Source of the DNA: Stigmatella aurantiaca
GTDB lineage: Bacteria > Myxococcota > Myxococcia > Myxococcales > Myxococcaceae
Direction of reading: 5' to 3'
Assembly (NCBI RefSeq): GCF_900109545.1
Contig: NZ_FOAP01000001.1
Coordinates: 248,001 to 312,000 of the forward strand
Length of the DNA stretch: 64,000 bases
A program made the translations under genes and the position numbers. Below, in pieces: positions 10,726 through 21,521 of this stretch. Within the stretch, counting starts at the first letter, position 1. Each line of letters starts with the position of its first letter. The notes below the pieces were generated by a model. The model saw only the letters and a list, made by a program, of their open reading frames with translations. It did no database searches and was not told the DNA's origin.

Positions 10726-10827
10726 TGGACTAGGGTCTACCCAACGCGTATTAAAGCGTGCCGCGTTCTGAACGCGGGTTCAGGTGGGCCGGGGTGGCCC
10801 ACCGCATACAACTGGAGGAGTAGTCAG
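10726..10827 (+). promoter_or_regulatory. recA promoter region with LexA (SOS) box
   Basis: A perfect 6-bp-arm palindrome, CTGAAC-GCGG-GTTCAG, lies at 10768-10783. Its GAAC-N4-GTTC core is the classic Bacillus-type SOS box, and the whole matches the Myxococcus LexA box as I remember it (CTRHAMRYBYGTTCAGS) at all but one position. A promoter-like pair TGGACT (10726-10731) and TATTAA (10749-10754) with 17-bp spacing would put the transcription start just before the palindrome, so bound LexA would block early elongation. The ribosome site CTGGAGGAG precedes the ATG. Confidence 0.7.
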
Positions 10828-11910
10828 ATGGCCGTGAATTCAGAGAAGGAGAAGGCGATCGAGTTGGCGATGACCGCCGTCGAGCGCCAGTTCGGTAAGG
10901 GTTCCATCATGCGGCTCGGCAAGGACGAGCCGCTCATGCGTGACATTCAGGCCATCTCGACGGGCTCGATCTCGCTCGACATCGCGCTGGGCGTGGGCGG
11001 CGTTCCGAAGGGACGCATCATCGAGATCTTCGGGCCGGAGTCCTCCGGTAAGACGACGCTGTGCCTCCACATCGTCGCCGAGGCGCAGAAGCGCGGCGGC
11101 ATCTGCGGCTACATCGACGCGGAGCACGCCCTGGATGTGGGTTACGCCCGCAAGCTGGGGGTGCGCACCGACGACCTGCTGCTCAGCCAGCCGGACACCG
11201 GTGAGCAGGGGCTGGAGATCGCCGAGATGCTGGTGCGCTCGGGCGCCATCGACGTGCTGGTGGTGGACTCGGTGGCGGCGCTGGTGCCGAAGGCCGAGCT
11301 CGAGGGCGAGATGGGCGATGCGCACATGGGTGTGCAGGCCCGCCTCATGAGCCAGGCGTTGCGCAAGCTCACGGGCACCATCTCCAAGAGCCAGACGTGC
11401 GTCATCTTCATCAATCAGATCCGCATGAAGATCGGCGTGATGTTCGGCAACCCGGAGACGACCACGGGCGGCAACGCGCTGAAGTTCTACGCGTCGCAGC
11501 GCCTGGACATCCGCCGCATCGGCGCCATCAAGAATGGCGAGAACGTGGTGGGCAGCCGCACCCGCGTGAAGGTGGTGAAGAACAAGGTCGCGCCTCCCTT
11601 CAAGGAGGTGGAGTTCGACATCATGTACGGCACCGGCATCTCGCGCGAGGGAGACCTCATCGACCTGGCCTCCAACGAGAACATCGTCGAGAAGAGCGGC
11701 AGCTGGTTCGCCTTCAAGGGTGAGCGCATCGGTCAGGGCCGGGAGAACGCGAAGGACTACCTGCGCGAGCATCCGGACACCTACAAGGAGATCGAAGCGC
11801 GCGTGCTCGAGAAGTACGGCGTCACCAAGCCCGCGGTCGCCGCGGTGCCGGAAGAGCCTGAGCCCTCGGGTGAGGGTGAGAAGCGTCCGCGCGTGAAGGC
11901 TGTGAAGTAA
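10828..11910 (+). CDS. recA: recombinase RecA
   Basis: A 360-residue RecA, the ATP-dependent strand-exchange protein and LexA coprotease. Start [10 protein letters not shown] follows a clear ribosome site, and Walker A GPESSGKT is at residues 69-76. Sequences typical of the family run throughout ([41 protein letters not shown]). The C-terminus carries the usual acidic stretch ([13 protein letters not shown]) and then a basic end. It is preceded by an SOS-type operator. Myxococcus has two recA genes, one damage-inducible; the operator suggests this is the inducible one. Confidence 0.98.
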   Translation: MAVNSEKEKAIELAMTAVERQFGKGSIMRLGKDEPLMRDIQAISTGSISLDIALGVGGVPKGRIIEIFGPESSGKTTLCLHIVAEAQKRGGICGYIDAEHALDVGYARKLGVRTDDLLLSQPDTGEQGLEIAEMLVRSGAIDVLVVDSVAALVPKAELEGEMGDAHMGVQARLMSQALRKLTGTISKSQTCVIFINQIRMKIGVMFGNPETTTGGNALKFYASQRLDIRRIGAIKNGENVVGSRTRVKVVKNKVAPPFKEVEFDIMYGTGISREGDLIDLASNENIVEKSGSWFAFKGERIGQGRENAKDYLREHPDTYKEIEARVLEKYGVTKPAVAAVPEEPEPSGEGEKRPRVKAVK

Positions 11911-11934
11911 GCTGACGCCGCGTGTGAAGTTCCT

Positions 11935-11972
11935 GGGGCGGTCCCTCGCAAGGGGGGCCGCCCCGCTTCATT
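11935..11972 (+). terminator. recA terminator
   Basis: GGGGCGG (11935-11941) pairs with CCGCCCC (11958-11964), extended inward by CCC/GGG, and is followed by a short T-containing tail (CTTCATTT). It lies 24 bp after the recA stop. Confidence 0.6.
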
Positions 11973-12052
11973 TCGAGGCGCGGCGCGTCACACGGATGTT
12001 TTGTCTTTGGACAAGGGAAGCGCCGTAGACTTGCGCGCCCGCGAAAGGCCGC

Positions 12053-14194
12053 ATGGCCCGCGCACTGGAGGGTTCCTTGTCCCAGAAACTGCATCGCCGC
12101 ACCATTCTTCAGTCCATTGTCGCGGCCGCCGCGACGACCGCGTTTGGCTGTGGTGACGATGCGCCGCCGGTGAGCGCCTCGGACCGGTCGCGCGCGTACT
12201 TCCCCCAGTCGGTGGCCTCTGGCGAGCCCCGCCCCGACAGCGTGGTGCTGTGGACGCGCGCGGTGGATCCGGAGCACACGGGGGACGACACGGCGCTCAC
12301 GCTGGAGGTGTCCGAGGAGGAGTCCTTCGGCACGCTCGTGCTGCAGACCGAGGTGGTGGCGCGCGCCGCGCACGACCATGCGCTCAAGGTGAAGGTGACG
12401 AACCTCAAGCCGCGCACCACCTACTATTACCGCTTCCTGTACGCGCACGACGGCGAGCGCTTCTCCACCGTGGTGGGCCGCACGCGCACCGCGCCGGCCG
12501 TGGGGGACGATGTGCCGGTGAAGTTCGCCTTCGCGAGCTGCCAGGACTACGTGGGCCGCTACTTCAACACGTGGAACCGGCTGCTGCAGCTCGACGAGGA
12601 GCTGGACTTCGTCATGTTCCTCGGGGACTACGTGTACGAGACGACGGGCGACCCGGCCTTCCAGTCCACCAACTCCCTGCGCGGCGTGCGCTTCAGCGAG
12701 CCGGAAGGGGCGCTCGTGCAGCGCACGGGCATCTTCGAGTACTACGCCGCCGCGTCGCTCTCCAACTACCGGGACTTGTACAAGCTCATCCGCACGGACC
12801 CCATGCTCCAGCGCGTGCACGAGCGCTACCCCTTCATCGTCATGTGGGATGACCACGAGTTCTCCGATGACTGCTGGGGCGCGCACGCCACGTACGAGGA
12901 CGAGAAGCGCACCGAGGAGCAGAACGAGCGGCGGCGCCACGCGGAGCAGGCCTTCTTCGAGTTCATCCCCATCGACGCCACCCCCACGGGCGCGCCGCAG
13001 GGCGCCATCGACGTGGGCAGCGAGCCCCGTTTCCCGGACACGCGCATCTACCGGGACTTCGAGTTCGGCAAGCACCTGAAGCTCATCGTCACGGACTACC
13101 GCACCTACCGGCCCGACCACCTCATCGCCGAGGACGCCTACCCGGGCACGGTGGTGATGGATGCGCCGACGCTGGCGGCCCTGGGCGCCGCGCCGGCGTT
13201 CGCCTCGGAGCAGTTCGCCTACATCAACGTGGACGAGCCCCAGTACGCCCAGGTGAAGGGCGCGCTGCGCCAGGTGTACCTCCAGCTCGCCACCCAGGCG
13301 GGGGCGGACGACCCCCAGGGCAAGGCGGACATGTGGGTGAAGGGCAACCTGGCCCTGGCGTACGTCAACCCCGTGCTGGCGCAGATCGGCGTGGCCTCCA
13401 TCCCCACCGACAAGCAGCCCCGGGGCATGGCCTACGTGCACATGGGCAAGGTGGGCCTGTTCGACATCCGGGGCTCGCGCTACGTCGTGGTGAAGGACAC
13501 CTTCGACCTGTACTCGCAGTACCGCTATGCCACCTCCAAGGGGGCCAGCGAGAACGTGCTGGGCGCCGCCCAGGAGGCGTGGTTCAAGGAGCGGCTGACC
13601 GCGGCGCAGAACACCTGGAAGATCATCGTCAGCTCCGTGTCGTTGACGCCGCTCATCTGGGACTTGCGCGGCAAGACGGACATCCCGGACGCCACGCTGC
13701 GCCAGCGCTTCACCTTCAACGCGGACGGGTGGGACGGCTTCCCCACCAAGCGCAAGGAGCTGCTGCAGTACGTGGCCGCGAACGCGCAGAACGCGCTCTT
13801 CATCTCCGGGGACATCCACGCCTCGTACGCCTCGGTGGAGGAGAACGTCCCGGCGCTCACCACGCCGGCCATCTCCTCCGGGGTGGTGAAGGATCTCGCG
13901 GGCACGGCCGTCATGGGCGCGGGCTACGCGGAGGGCAGCGCGCTCTACCGCTACGCCATCGCGGAGCTGGATCCAACGCTCAAGGCGGGCAACCCCAACA
14001 TCGTCTTCTCCAACTCCGAGGCCCATGGCTTCGTGGTGCTGGAGGTGCGCGCGGGCGAGGCCCTGGCCGCCTTCCACCTCATTGCCGGCAGTGAGGTGAA
14101 CAAGGACTACTCGCAGCGGGGCGAGAGCGAGCTGCGCAACCGGTTTACCCGGCAGGATCTGCGCGTCCAGAATGGGAAGATCTCCACCCTCTGA
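12053..14194 (+). CDS. phoD: PhoD-family alkaline phosphatase/phosphodiesterase, Tat lipoprotein
   Basis: A 713-residue exported phosphohydrolase. A twin-arginine leader (HRRTILQSIVAAAATTAFGC) ends in a lipobox-like AFGC, so it is probably a Tat-exported lipoprotein. A PhoD N-terminal beta domain (about residues 40-150) is followed by the metallophosphatase domain with DYVYETTGDP, MWDDHEFSDD and GDIHASYAS metal-site motifs. PhoD enzymes release phosphate from phosphodiesters and need calcium and iron. An internal TTG at 12077 has a better ribosome site (GGAGGG) than this ATG and would give a compact Tat leader, so the true start may be there. It is first in a packed run of four genes. Confidence 0.9.
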   Translation: MARALEGSLSQKLHRRTILQSIVAAAATTAFGCGDDAPPVSASDRSRAYFPQSVASGEPRPDSVVLWTRAVDPEHTGDDTALTLEVSEEESFGTLVLQTEVVARAAHDHALKVKVTNLKPRTTYYYRFLYAHDGERFSTVVGRTRTAPAVGDDVPVKFAFASCQDYVGRYFNTWNRLLQLDEELDFVMFLGDYVYETTGDPAFQSTNSLRGVRFSEPEGALVQRTGIFEYYAAASLSNYRDLYKLIRTDPMLQRVHERYPFIVMWDDHEFSDDCWGAHATYEDEKRTEEQNERRRHAEQAFFEFIPIDATPTGAPQGAIDVGSEPRFPDTRIYRDFEFGKHLKLIVTDYRTYRPDHLIAEDAYPGTVVMDAPTLAALGAAPAFASEQFAYINVDEPQYAQVKGALRQVYLQLATQAGADDPQGKADMWVKGNLALAYVNPVLAQIGVASIPTDKQPRGMAYVHMGKVGLFDIRGSRYVVVKDTFDLYSQYRYATSKGASENVLGAAQEAWFKERLTAAQNTWKIIVSSVSLTPLIWDLRGKTDIPDATLRQRFTFNADGWDGFPTKRKELLQYVAANAQNALFISGDIHASYASVEENVPALTTPAISSGVVKDLAGTAVMGAGYAEGSALYRYAIAELDPTLKAGNPNIVFSNSEAHGFVVLEVRAGEALAAFHLIAGSEVNKDYSQRGESELRNRFTRQDLRVQNGKISTL

Positions 14195-14212
14195 GCCTGA
14201 CAGGGGCTTCGC

Positions 14213-14773
14213 ATGAGCACACCGGATGTCCGCCTGGTTCCCGCGCTGGCCGAGCACCTCGAGGCCTGGCTGGCCATCCGGGCGGGGCCCACCTCGCGCC
14301 GCCTGCTCCCCCTGGAGGAGGCGCCGCGCGAGGCCTTGCTGCGGCGGCTGACGGAGGCGAGCAGCGATGTCATGGACCTGCGGGCCACGAGCTTCCGGTG
14401 GATGGTGGAGTGCGAGGGCCGCATCGTGGGCACCGTGTCCGCGCGCGACTTGTCGCGCTACCACGGCCGCGTGGAGGTGGGGTACATGCTCGCCGAGGAC
14501 TCCCTGGGACGGGGGCTGGGCACCCGGGCCCTGACGCTCCTCTTGGACAAGCTCTTCGCGATCCCCTCGCTCTACCATGTGTGGCTCACGACGACGGAGC
14601 CCAACCGGGCCTCGCAGGGGCTGGCGCGCAAGCTGGGCTTCCGCCAGGAGGGGCTCCTGCGCGGCCACTGCATCGTCCAGGGCGAGCGGATGGACCAGCA
14701 GGTGTGGGGCCTGCTGCGGCCCGAGTGGGAGGCCGGGCGGAGTGCGCGGAATTTGAAGCCCTTCGGGGGGTGA
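14213..14773 (+). CDS. GNAT-family N-acetyltransferase (RimJ/RimL-like)
   Basis: A 186-residue acetyltransferase. The acetyl-CoA-binding motif A is visible as LGRGLGTRALTLLLDKLF (about residues 99-116), followed by NRASQGLARKLGF (about 130-142), which is motif B typical of ribosomal-protein-type GNATs. The acceptor is unknown. It begins 18 bp after the PhoD gene and ends 15 bp before tex, so it is probably part of that transcript. Confidence 0.88.
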   Translation: MSTPDVRLVPALAEHLEAWLAIRAGPTSRRLLPLEEAPREALLRRLTEASSDVMDLRATSFRWMVECEGRIVGTVSARDLSRYHGRVEVGYMLAEDSLGRGLGTRALTLLLDKLFAIPSLYHVWLTTTEPNRASQGLARKLGFRQEGLLRGHCIVQGERMDQQVWGLLRPEWEAGRSARNLKPFGG

Positions 14774-14788
14774 TAGGGTGGCGGGGCC

Positions 14789-17116
<2,328 letters not shown>

Positions 17117-17129
17117 GGGACGGGAGCCC

Positions 17130-18155
17130 ATGAGCCGGCGGCCCTGGGTCTTCCTCGCGGTCTCCCTGGGGCTGCACGGCCTGGTGCTGGGAGGGCTGGC
17201 GTGGTGGGCTCCCGGGAGGCCCCTCTCCGGCCGGGCCCCGCAGGCCCCGCTGTGGATGGAGGTTCAGGAGGCGCCTCCGCCTCCGCCCTCGCCGCCGGCC
17301 GGGCCCGTGGCCTCCACCCCGTCCGAGCCCATCGCTTCCTCCCAGCCGAAGCGGCGCGGAGGGGCTCCCCGGCAGGCGCTCCCCTCGCCGCCGGCCGCCG
17401 CTTCCCCACAGGGGCCCAGCGGGGAGGCGGTTCCCTCCGCACCGGAGGTTCCGCTCGCCTCGGACGTTCCCCGGCGGCCCACCCTGGTGCCTTCGGTGCC
17501 TGCCCTCCCGGTGCCCGCCCCCGAGGAGAAGGGCGAGCAGGCACGGGTCGCCGAGCGGGTCGACTCGCTGCTGCGCGGGGACCAGGCGGCCTCCCAGGTG
17601 CGCGATGGGCATGTGGATGCCTACTTCGCGCAGCTCCGGCAGGCGATGGCGCAGGGGGTGGGCGGGCGCGTTCAGGAGGGGGCTCCGGCGCCGCGCGCGC
17701 CTCCCCCGGAGGAGACGGGCTTCGTGGAGGACCGCCCCGTGCCGCCGCCCTCCGCCGACCGCATCGAAGTCGTGGAGCGCTATTCGGCGAACACGCAGGC
17801 GGTGAAAAGGGATCCCTTCGGGCTGACGCCGGGAGGCCTGATTGGCCGGGCCCTGTTGATGCCCATCTTCAGCACGGACCTGGAAGCACCGGACAGCCGG
17901 TTGCCCCTGAGGGCCGTCATCGAGCTGCGGCAGGTCCGCGCGACCCAGGAGTCCTTCGCCCGGCTGCTCAAGTCCTCCCAGAACGCGGCCTTCGATGCGC
18001 ACGTGCTGGCACGGGTTCCCGAGGCGGTGGCCGCCCTGCCGCTGCCGGCCCGCAGGGTGGGTAGCGCGATGGACGAGGTGCGCAGTGTCTGGTCTTTCGA
18101 GGGAACCCCGGAGCCGCCGGCCGTGGTGCGGCTCCGGCTGCTGCGCATCTACTGA
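17130..18155 (+). CDS. TonB-like protein
   Basis: A 341-residue protein with the TonB layout: one N-terminal membrane helix (about residues 6-26), a long proline-rich periplasmic linker (about 45-230) and a small C-terminal domain (about 250-341) with RAVIELRQV, FDAHVLARVPEAVAALP and VRSVWSFEG, which fit the beta-alpha-beta TonB C-terminal fold. TonB couples inner-membrane proton energy to outer-membrane receptors. No ExbB, ExbD or receptor gene is in the window. It begins 13 bp after tex. Confidence 0.75.
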   Translation: MSRRPWVFLAVSLGLHGLVLGGLAWWAPGRPLSGRAPQAPLWMEVQEAPPPPPSPPAGPVASTPSEPIASSQPKRRGGAPRQALPSPPAAASPQGPSGEAVPSAPEVPLASDVPRRPTLVPSVPALPVPAPEEKGEQARVAERVDSLLRGDQAASQVRDGHVDAYFAQLRQAMAQGVGGRVQEGAPAPRAPPPEETGFVEDRPVPPPSADRIEVVERYSANTQAVKRDPFGLTPGGLIGRALLMPIFSTDLEAPDSRLPLRAVIELRQVRATQESFARLLKSSQNAAFDAHVLARVPEAVAALPLPARRVGSAMDEVRSVWSFEGTPEPPAVVRLRLLRIY

Positions 18156-18425
18156 GCGGCCTTGGCGGCCTCATTAGACTGAAGGACACTGCAGCCGTAA
18201 GCTGCCCCCGGGCGTCTGTCTGCTCCAAAATGGAGCCGGGCAAGTTCAGGTCAGACCCAAGTGCTGGGCGGGGAGCATTGAGTGAATGGGTTGGCCATCA
18301 TACCCATGTTGATACTCAGGAGACGCGAGGTCTGGAGGACGAGTGGGTCGCTCCCGCATTAGAATAACCGTCCAACCAAGGCCTCGGTTTCATTCCGGCT
18401 CTTCGCTGTCGAGAGGAGCGGATCC
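18156..18425 (+). promoter_or_regulatory. intergenic region before histidine kinase
   Basis: 270 bp without a gene. I could not identify a convincing sigma-70 or sigma-54 promoter. A ribosome site GAGAGGAG lies 9 bp before the kinase ATG. Nothing else stands out. Confidence 0.3.
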
Positions 18426-20390
18426 ATGAGCCGGGACGCCGGGGCGTGCACGGCCCTCGCGGTGTTCATGGGGGACCACAAGGCGGACATTCTCGAGCGC
18501 TGGAAGAACCGGGTCCGGGAGGGATTGGATCCGCTGCTCGTGCCCAAGGGCTTCCTGGACATGCTCCCGGGGTTCTTCGAGGCCTGGCTTTCCACGCTCA
18601 CGGGGTGGCGGGGACAGTTGACCCTGGATGCCTCGCTGGAGGCGATCTCCGCCATTCAGCGGTATGGCCGCCACTGCTTTCAGTCGGGCCTGGGCATCGC
18701 GGAGCTGGTGCGCGGCCACCAGCTGCTGCGCGAGACGGTCTTCGATGCCATGGAGGAGACGCGGGAGCCGCCGGACTTCGCGGCGATACGCGTGCTGACG
18801 GGCACGCTGGAGGCGGCCCTGGCGGAGGCCCTGCGCCAGTACACGCAGACGCACGACCAGGCGATGCGCCTCAGCATGGACCAGCGCGTCCTGCGCGAGC
18901 GGGAGGAGGCGCGCCGGAGCCTGCGCGAGCTGGTGGACCTGCTGCCCATCGTCTTCTGGAGCTTCGATCCGAGGGGCATCTTCACCCTGTCGAAGGGCAG
19001 TGGCCTGGCGGCGGTGGGGCTCATCTCGGACCAGGCCGTGGGCCAGTCCCTCTATGAGATGTATGGGGACCGGCCCGAGGTGCTGGAGGCCGTCCGGCGG
19101 GCCCTGAAGGGCGAGCGCGTCTCGGTGGAGGTGAAGCTGGGCGAGGCGTGGTTCGACATGCGCTTCCAGCCGCAGTTCGGGCCCAACGGCCAGGTGACCG
19201 AGGTGCTGGGGCTGTCGCTGGACGTCACCGAGCGGCGGCACACCGAGGATGCGCTGCGGAGCACCGAGATGCGCTACCGGCTGGCGACGCTGGCCACCCG
19301 GGACACTGTCTGGGATTGGGATCCCGCCGCGAGGAAGCTCCACTGGAGCGACAACGTCCACCGCCTGACGGGCTATCTTCCGGGGGAGATGGAGGCCTCG
19401 ATCGAGTGGTGGGCCGAGCACATGCACCCCGAGGACCGGGGGACCGTCTATCCCAGCCTCCAGGAGGCCATTGATGGCGAGGGGGAGCACTGGGCGTTCG
19501 AGTACCGCTTCCTGCACAAGTCTGGGAAGTACATCATCCTGGAGGACCGGGGCTACATCGTGCGCGACGCGCAGGGCCGGGCCGTGCGCATGGTCGGCGC
19601 GCTGGAGGACATCACCCAGCGCCGGGTGGCGGAGGAGCGGGCGCGGCGCCGGGCGGAGTTCGAGCAGTACCTCATCGGCATCGTCAGCCATGACTTGCGC
19701 AACCCCCTCAACGCCATCACCCTGGCGTCCACCGTGCTGCTCAAGCGCGACGGGGTGGACCCGGCCCAGCAGCAGGTGCTCAACCGCATCCTCTTCAGCG
19801 CCCGGCGCGCCAACCGGATGCTCCGGGACTTGCTGGACTTCACCCAGGCGCGCCTGAGCGGGGGCATTCCGCTCAAGCCCCAGCCGCTGGAGCTGCACTC
19901 CTTCGCGCGGCAGATCCTCGATGAAATCCAGCTCGCCCATCCCAGCCGGCGGCTCATCCTGGAGCAGCGCGGGGACGGCAAGGGGGAGTGGGACGCGGAC
20001 CGCCTGGCGCAGGTCATCACCAACCTGGTGAACAACGCGCTGGCCTACAGCCCGGGCCATTGCCCGGTGCGGGTGCGGACGCGCGGAGAGCGGGACTTCG
20101 TCGTCATCTCCATCCACAACGACGGGGACCCCATTCCCGCGGAGCTGCTGCCCCGGCTCTTCCAGCCGCTCAAGCGGGGCAAGGCCAAGGAGGGCAAGTC
20201 CCAGGGCTCCATCGGCCTGGGGCTCTTCATCGTGAAGCACATCATCGAGGCCCACCGGGGGGGCATCTCGGTGCACTCCACCCCGGCGAACGGGACAACC
20301 TTCCTGGTGCGCCTGCCCCGGTACACCCCGCCGCTCGCCGAGGGCACCCCCTCCTCCGAGGAGGTCTCCCCCCGGGACACCCAGCACTGA
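18426..20390 (+). CDS. sensor histidine kinase: RsbRD-like, two PAS, HisKA, HATPase
   Basis: A 654-residue soluble histidine kinase. Residues about 10-155 resemble the N-terminal RsbR/RsbRD co-antagonist domain (ILERWKNRVREGLDPLL). Two PAS/PAC modules follow (about 165-280 and 285-405; the second ends MVGALEDITQRR). The phosphoacceptor is H422 in IVSHDLRNPLNA, with the ATPase N-box NLVNNALAYS and G-box GLGLFIVKHIIEAH. There is no membrane segment, so the signal is cytoplasmic, possibly redox or a small ligand through PAS. No response regulator is adjacent. It converges with the next gene with a 3-bp gap. Confidence 0.93.
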   Translation: MSRDAGACTALAVFMGDHKADILERWKNRVREGLDPLLVPKGFLDMLPGFFEAWLSTLTGWRGQLTLDASLEAISAIQRYGRHCFQSGLGIAELVRGHQLLRETVFDAMEETREPPDFAAIRVLTGTLEAALAEALRQYTQTHDQAMRLSMDQRVLREREEARRSLRELVDLLPIVFWSFDPRGIFTLSKGSGLAAVGLISDQAVGQSLYEMYGDRPEVLEAVRRALKGERVSVEVKLGEAWFDMRFQPQFGPNGQVTEVLGLSLDVTERRHTEDALRSTEMRYRLATLATRDTVWDWDPAARKLHWSDNVHRLTGYLPGEMEASIEWWAEHMHPEDRGTVYPSLQEAIDGEGEHWAFEYRFLHKSGKYIILEDRGYIVRDAQGRAVRMVGALEDITQRRVAEERARRRAEFEQYLIGIVSHDLRNPLNAITLASTVLLKRDGVDPAQQQVLNRILFSARRANRMLRDLLDFTQARLSGGIPLKPQPLELHSFARQILDEIQLAHPSRRLILEQRGDGKGEWDADRLAQVITNLVNNALAYSPGHCPVRVRTRGERDFVVISIHNDGDPIPAELLPRLFQPLKRGKAKEGKSQGSIGLGLFIVKHIIEAHRGGISVHSTPANGTTFLVRLPRYTPPLAEGTPSSEEVSPRDTQH

Positions 20391-20393
20391 GGC

Positions 20394-21521
20394 TCAGCGC
20401 CCGCGGGTGGGCAGGGGACAGGGGGCCACTTCCTTCGAGAGCTGGGCGGTGCGCTCCAGCAGCGCCTGGAAGCGGGAGGTGCCGTTGCGCGCGTCGAAGC
20501 GCGCCGCGAGCCCCTGGGCCTGGGCCTTCACCCAGCCGAGCACGGCCTGCGTGTCATACGTGCCCTGCGCCTGGTGGAGCGCGAAGCCCTTGGGCAGGCG
20601 CAGGCTGACCGTCTCCCGGCCCTCCTCCTGGAGGCAGGTCCAGAGGAAGCTCGCCGCGGTGAAGAAGGTGAAGCGGTCGCGGTGGCTGGAGTGGTCCAAC
20701 GCCCAGCCGAGGTGCCGCTCGAACATCGCCAGCGCGGGGGCCAGGTTGCCGGTGAGCACCAGGAACTCCAGGTGCTCGCCCACCGTGGCCAGGAAGTCCC
20801 GGTTGCGGTGGATGAGCGGATAGCCGAGCTGGTGGAAGCGCAGCGCCTCCTCCCACTCGCCCAGCTTGAACAGCGGGTAGAGCAGGCTGCCGTAGGTGAG
20901 GTGGGGAACCTCCGCGCAGCCCTGGTGGCCCTGGAGGAGGGGGGCCGCCTTCTGCCAGGCCCGCCGGTACTCGCCCCGGTCGATGTGGTAGTCGATCTCG
21001 TCGTCGAGCTCGCACGCGGGACAGTCGGTCAGGTGGTCCCGGGGCGCCACCACCCACTGGGCCCAGTAGGCCTCCGCCTCGGCCACATCGCCCATGTCCC
21101 GCGCGGTCTGGTAGCGCAGCTTGAGCACGGCCCGCTTGCCGGCGCTCGCCCGGGCGTAGGTGTCCTCGATGTCCGCCAGGGCCTCCTGAATCTTCTGGCG
21201 GCTGATGTGGGGGAACTCGTCCAGGCGGCCCACCACCCACTTCTGCTTCCACAGGAGCAGGCCGTCATCGAAGCGGTCCGGGTGCTTCTTCTGCTGGGCA
21301 CGGCACCAGGCGAAGGCCACCAGGGCCTTGTCCGGGTACCCGCCGAAGGTGGCCGCGTCGATGAGCGCGTCGCGCACCTCGAAGGCCAGCGCCAGGTCGC
21401 CGTGGACCTCGGCCATCCGCGCCGCTTCCTCCAGGGCCATCACCTTGGCCTCGCCGGGGCGCTGGCGGGCCGCGCGCGCCTGGAGCTCCTCCACCTGGGT
21501 GCGCCAGTCCGGGGCGGTCAA
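20394..21521 (-). CDS. helical (TPR-like) protein with CPAC motif, coupled to Hsp90-like gene
   Basis: A 375-residue mainly helical protein whose helix pairs (for example AEAYWAQW, YRRAWQKAAPLLQ, WEEALRFHQLGYPLI, APALAMFERHLGWAL) look like degenerate TPR repeats. A CPAC pair near residue 160 and another cysteine about 40 residues later could bind a metal. The start is a TTG whose first bases overlap the upstream TGA stop (ATTGA), which implies translational coupling to the Hsp90-family gene; the next in-frame start is nine codons on. No exact family was recognised. Confidence 0.7.
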   Translation of the reverse strand: MTAPDWRTQVEELQARAARQRPGEAKVMALEEAARMAEVHGDLALAFEVRDALIDAATFGGYPDKALVAFAWCRAQQKKHPDRFDDGLLLWKQKWVVGRLDEFPHISRQKIQEALADIEDTYARASAGKRAVLKLRYQTARDMGDVAEAEAYWAQWVVAPRDHLTDCPACELDDEIDYHIDRGEYRRAWQKAAPLLQGHQGCAEVPHLTYGSLLYPLFKLGEWEEALRFHQLGYPLIHRNRDFLATVGEHLEFLVLTGNLAPALAMFERHLGWALDHSSHRDRFTFFTAASFLWTCLQEEGRETVSLRLPKGFALHQAQGTYDTQAVLGWVKAQAQGLAARFDARNGTSRFQALLERTAQLSKEVAPCPLPTRGR

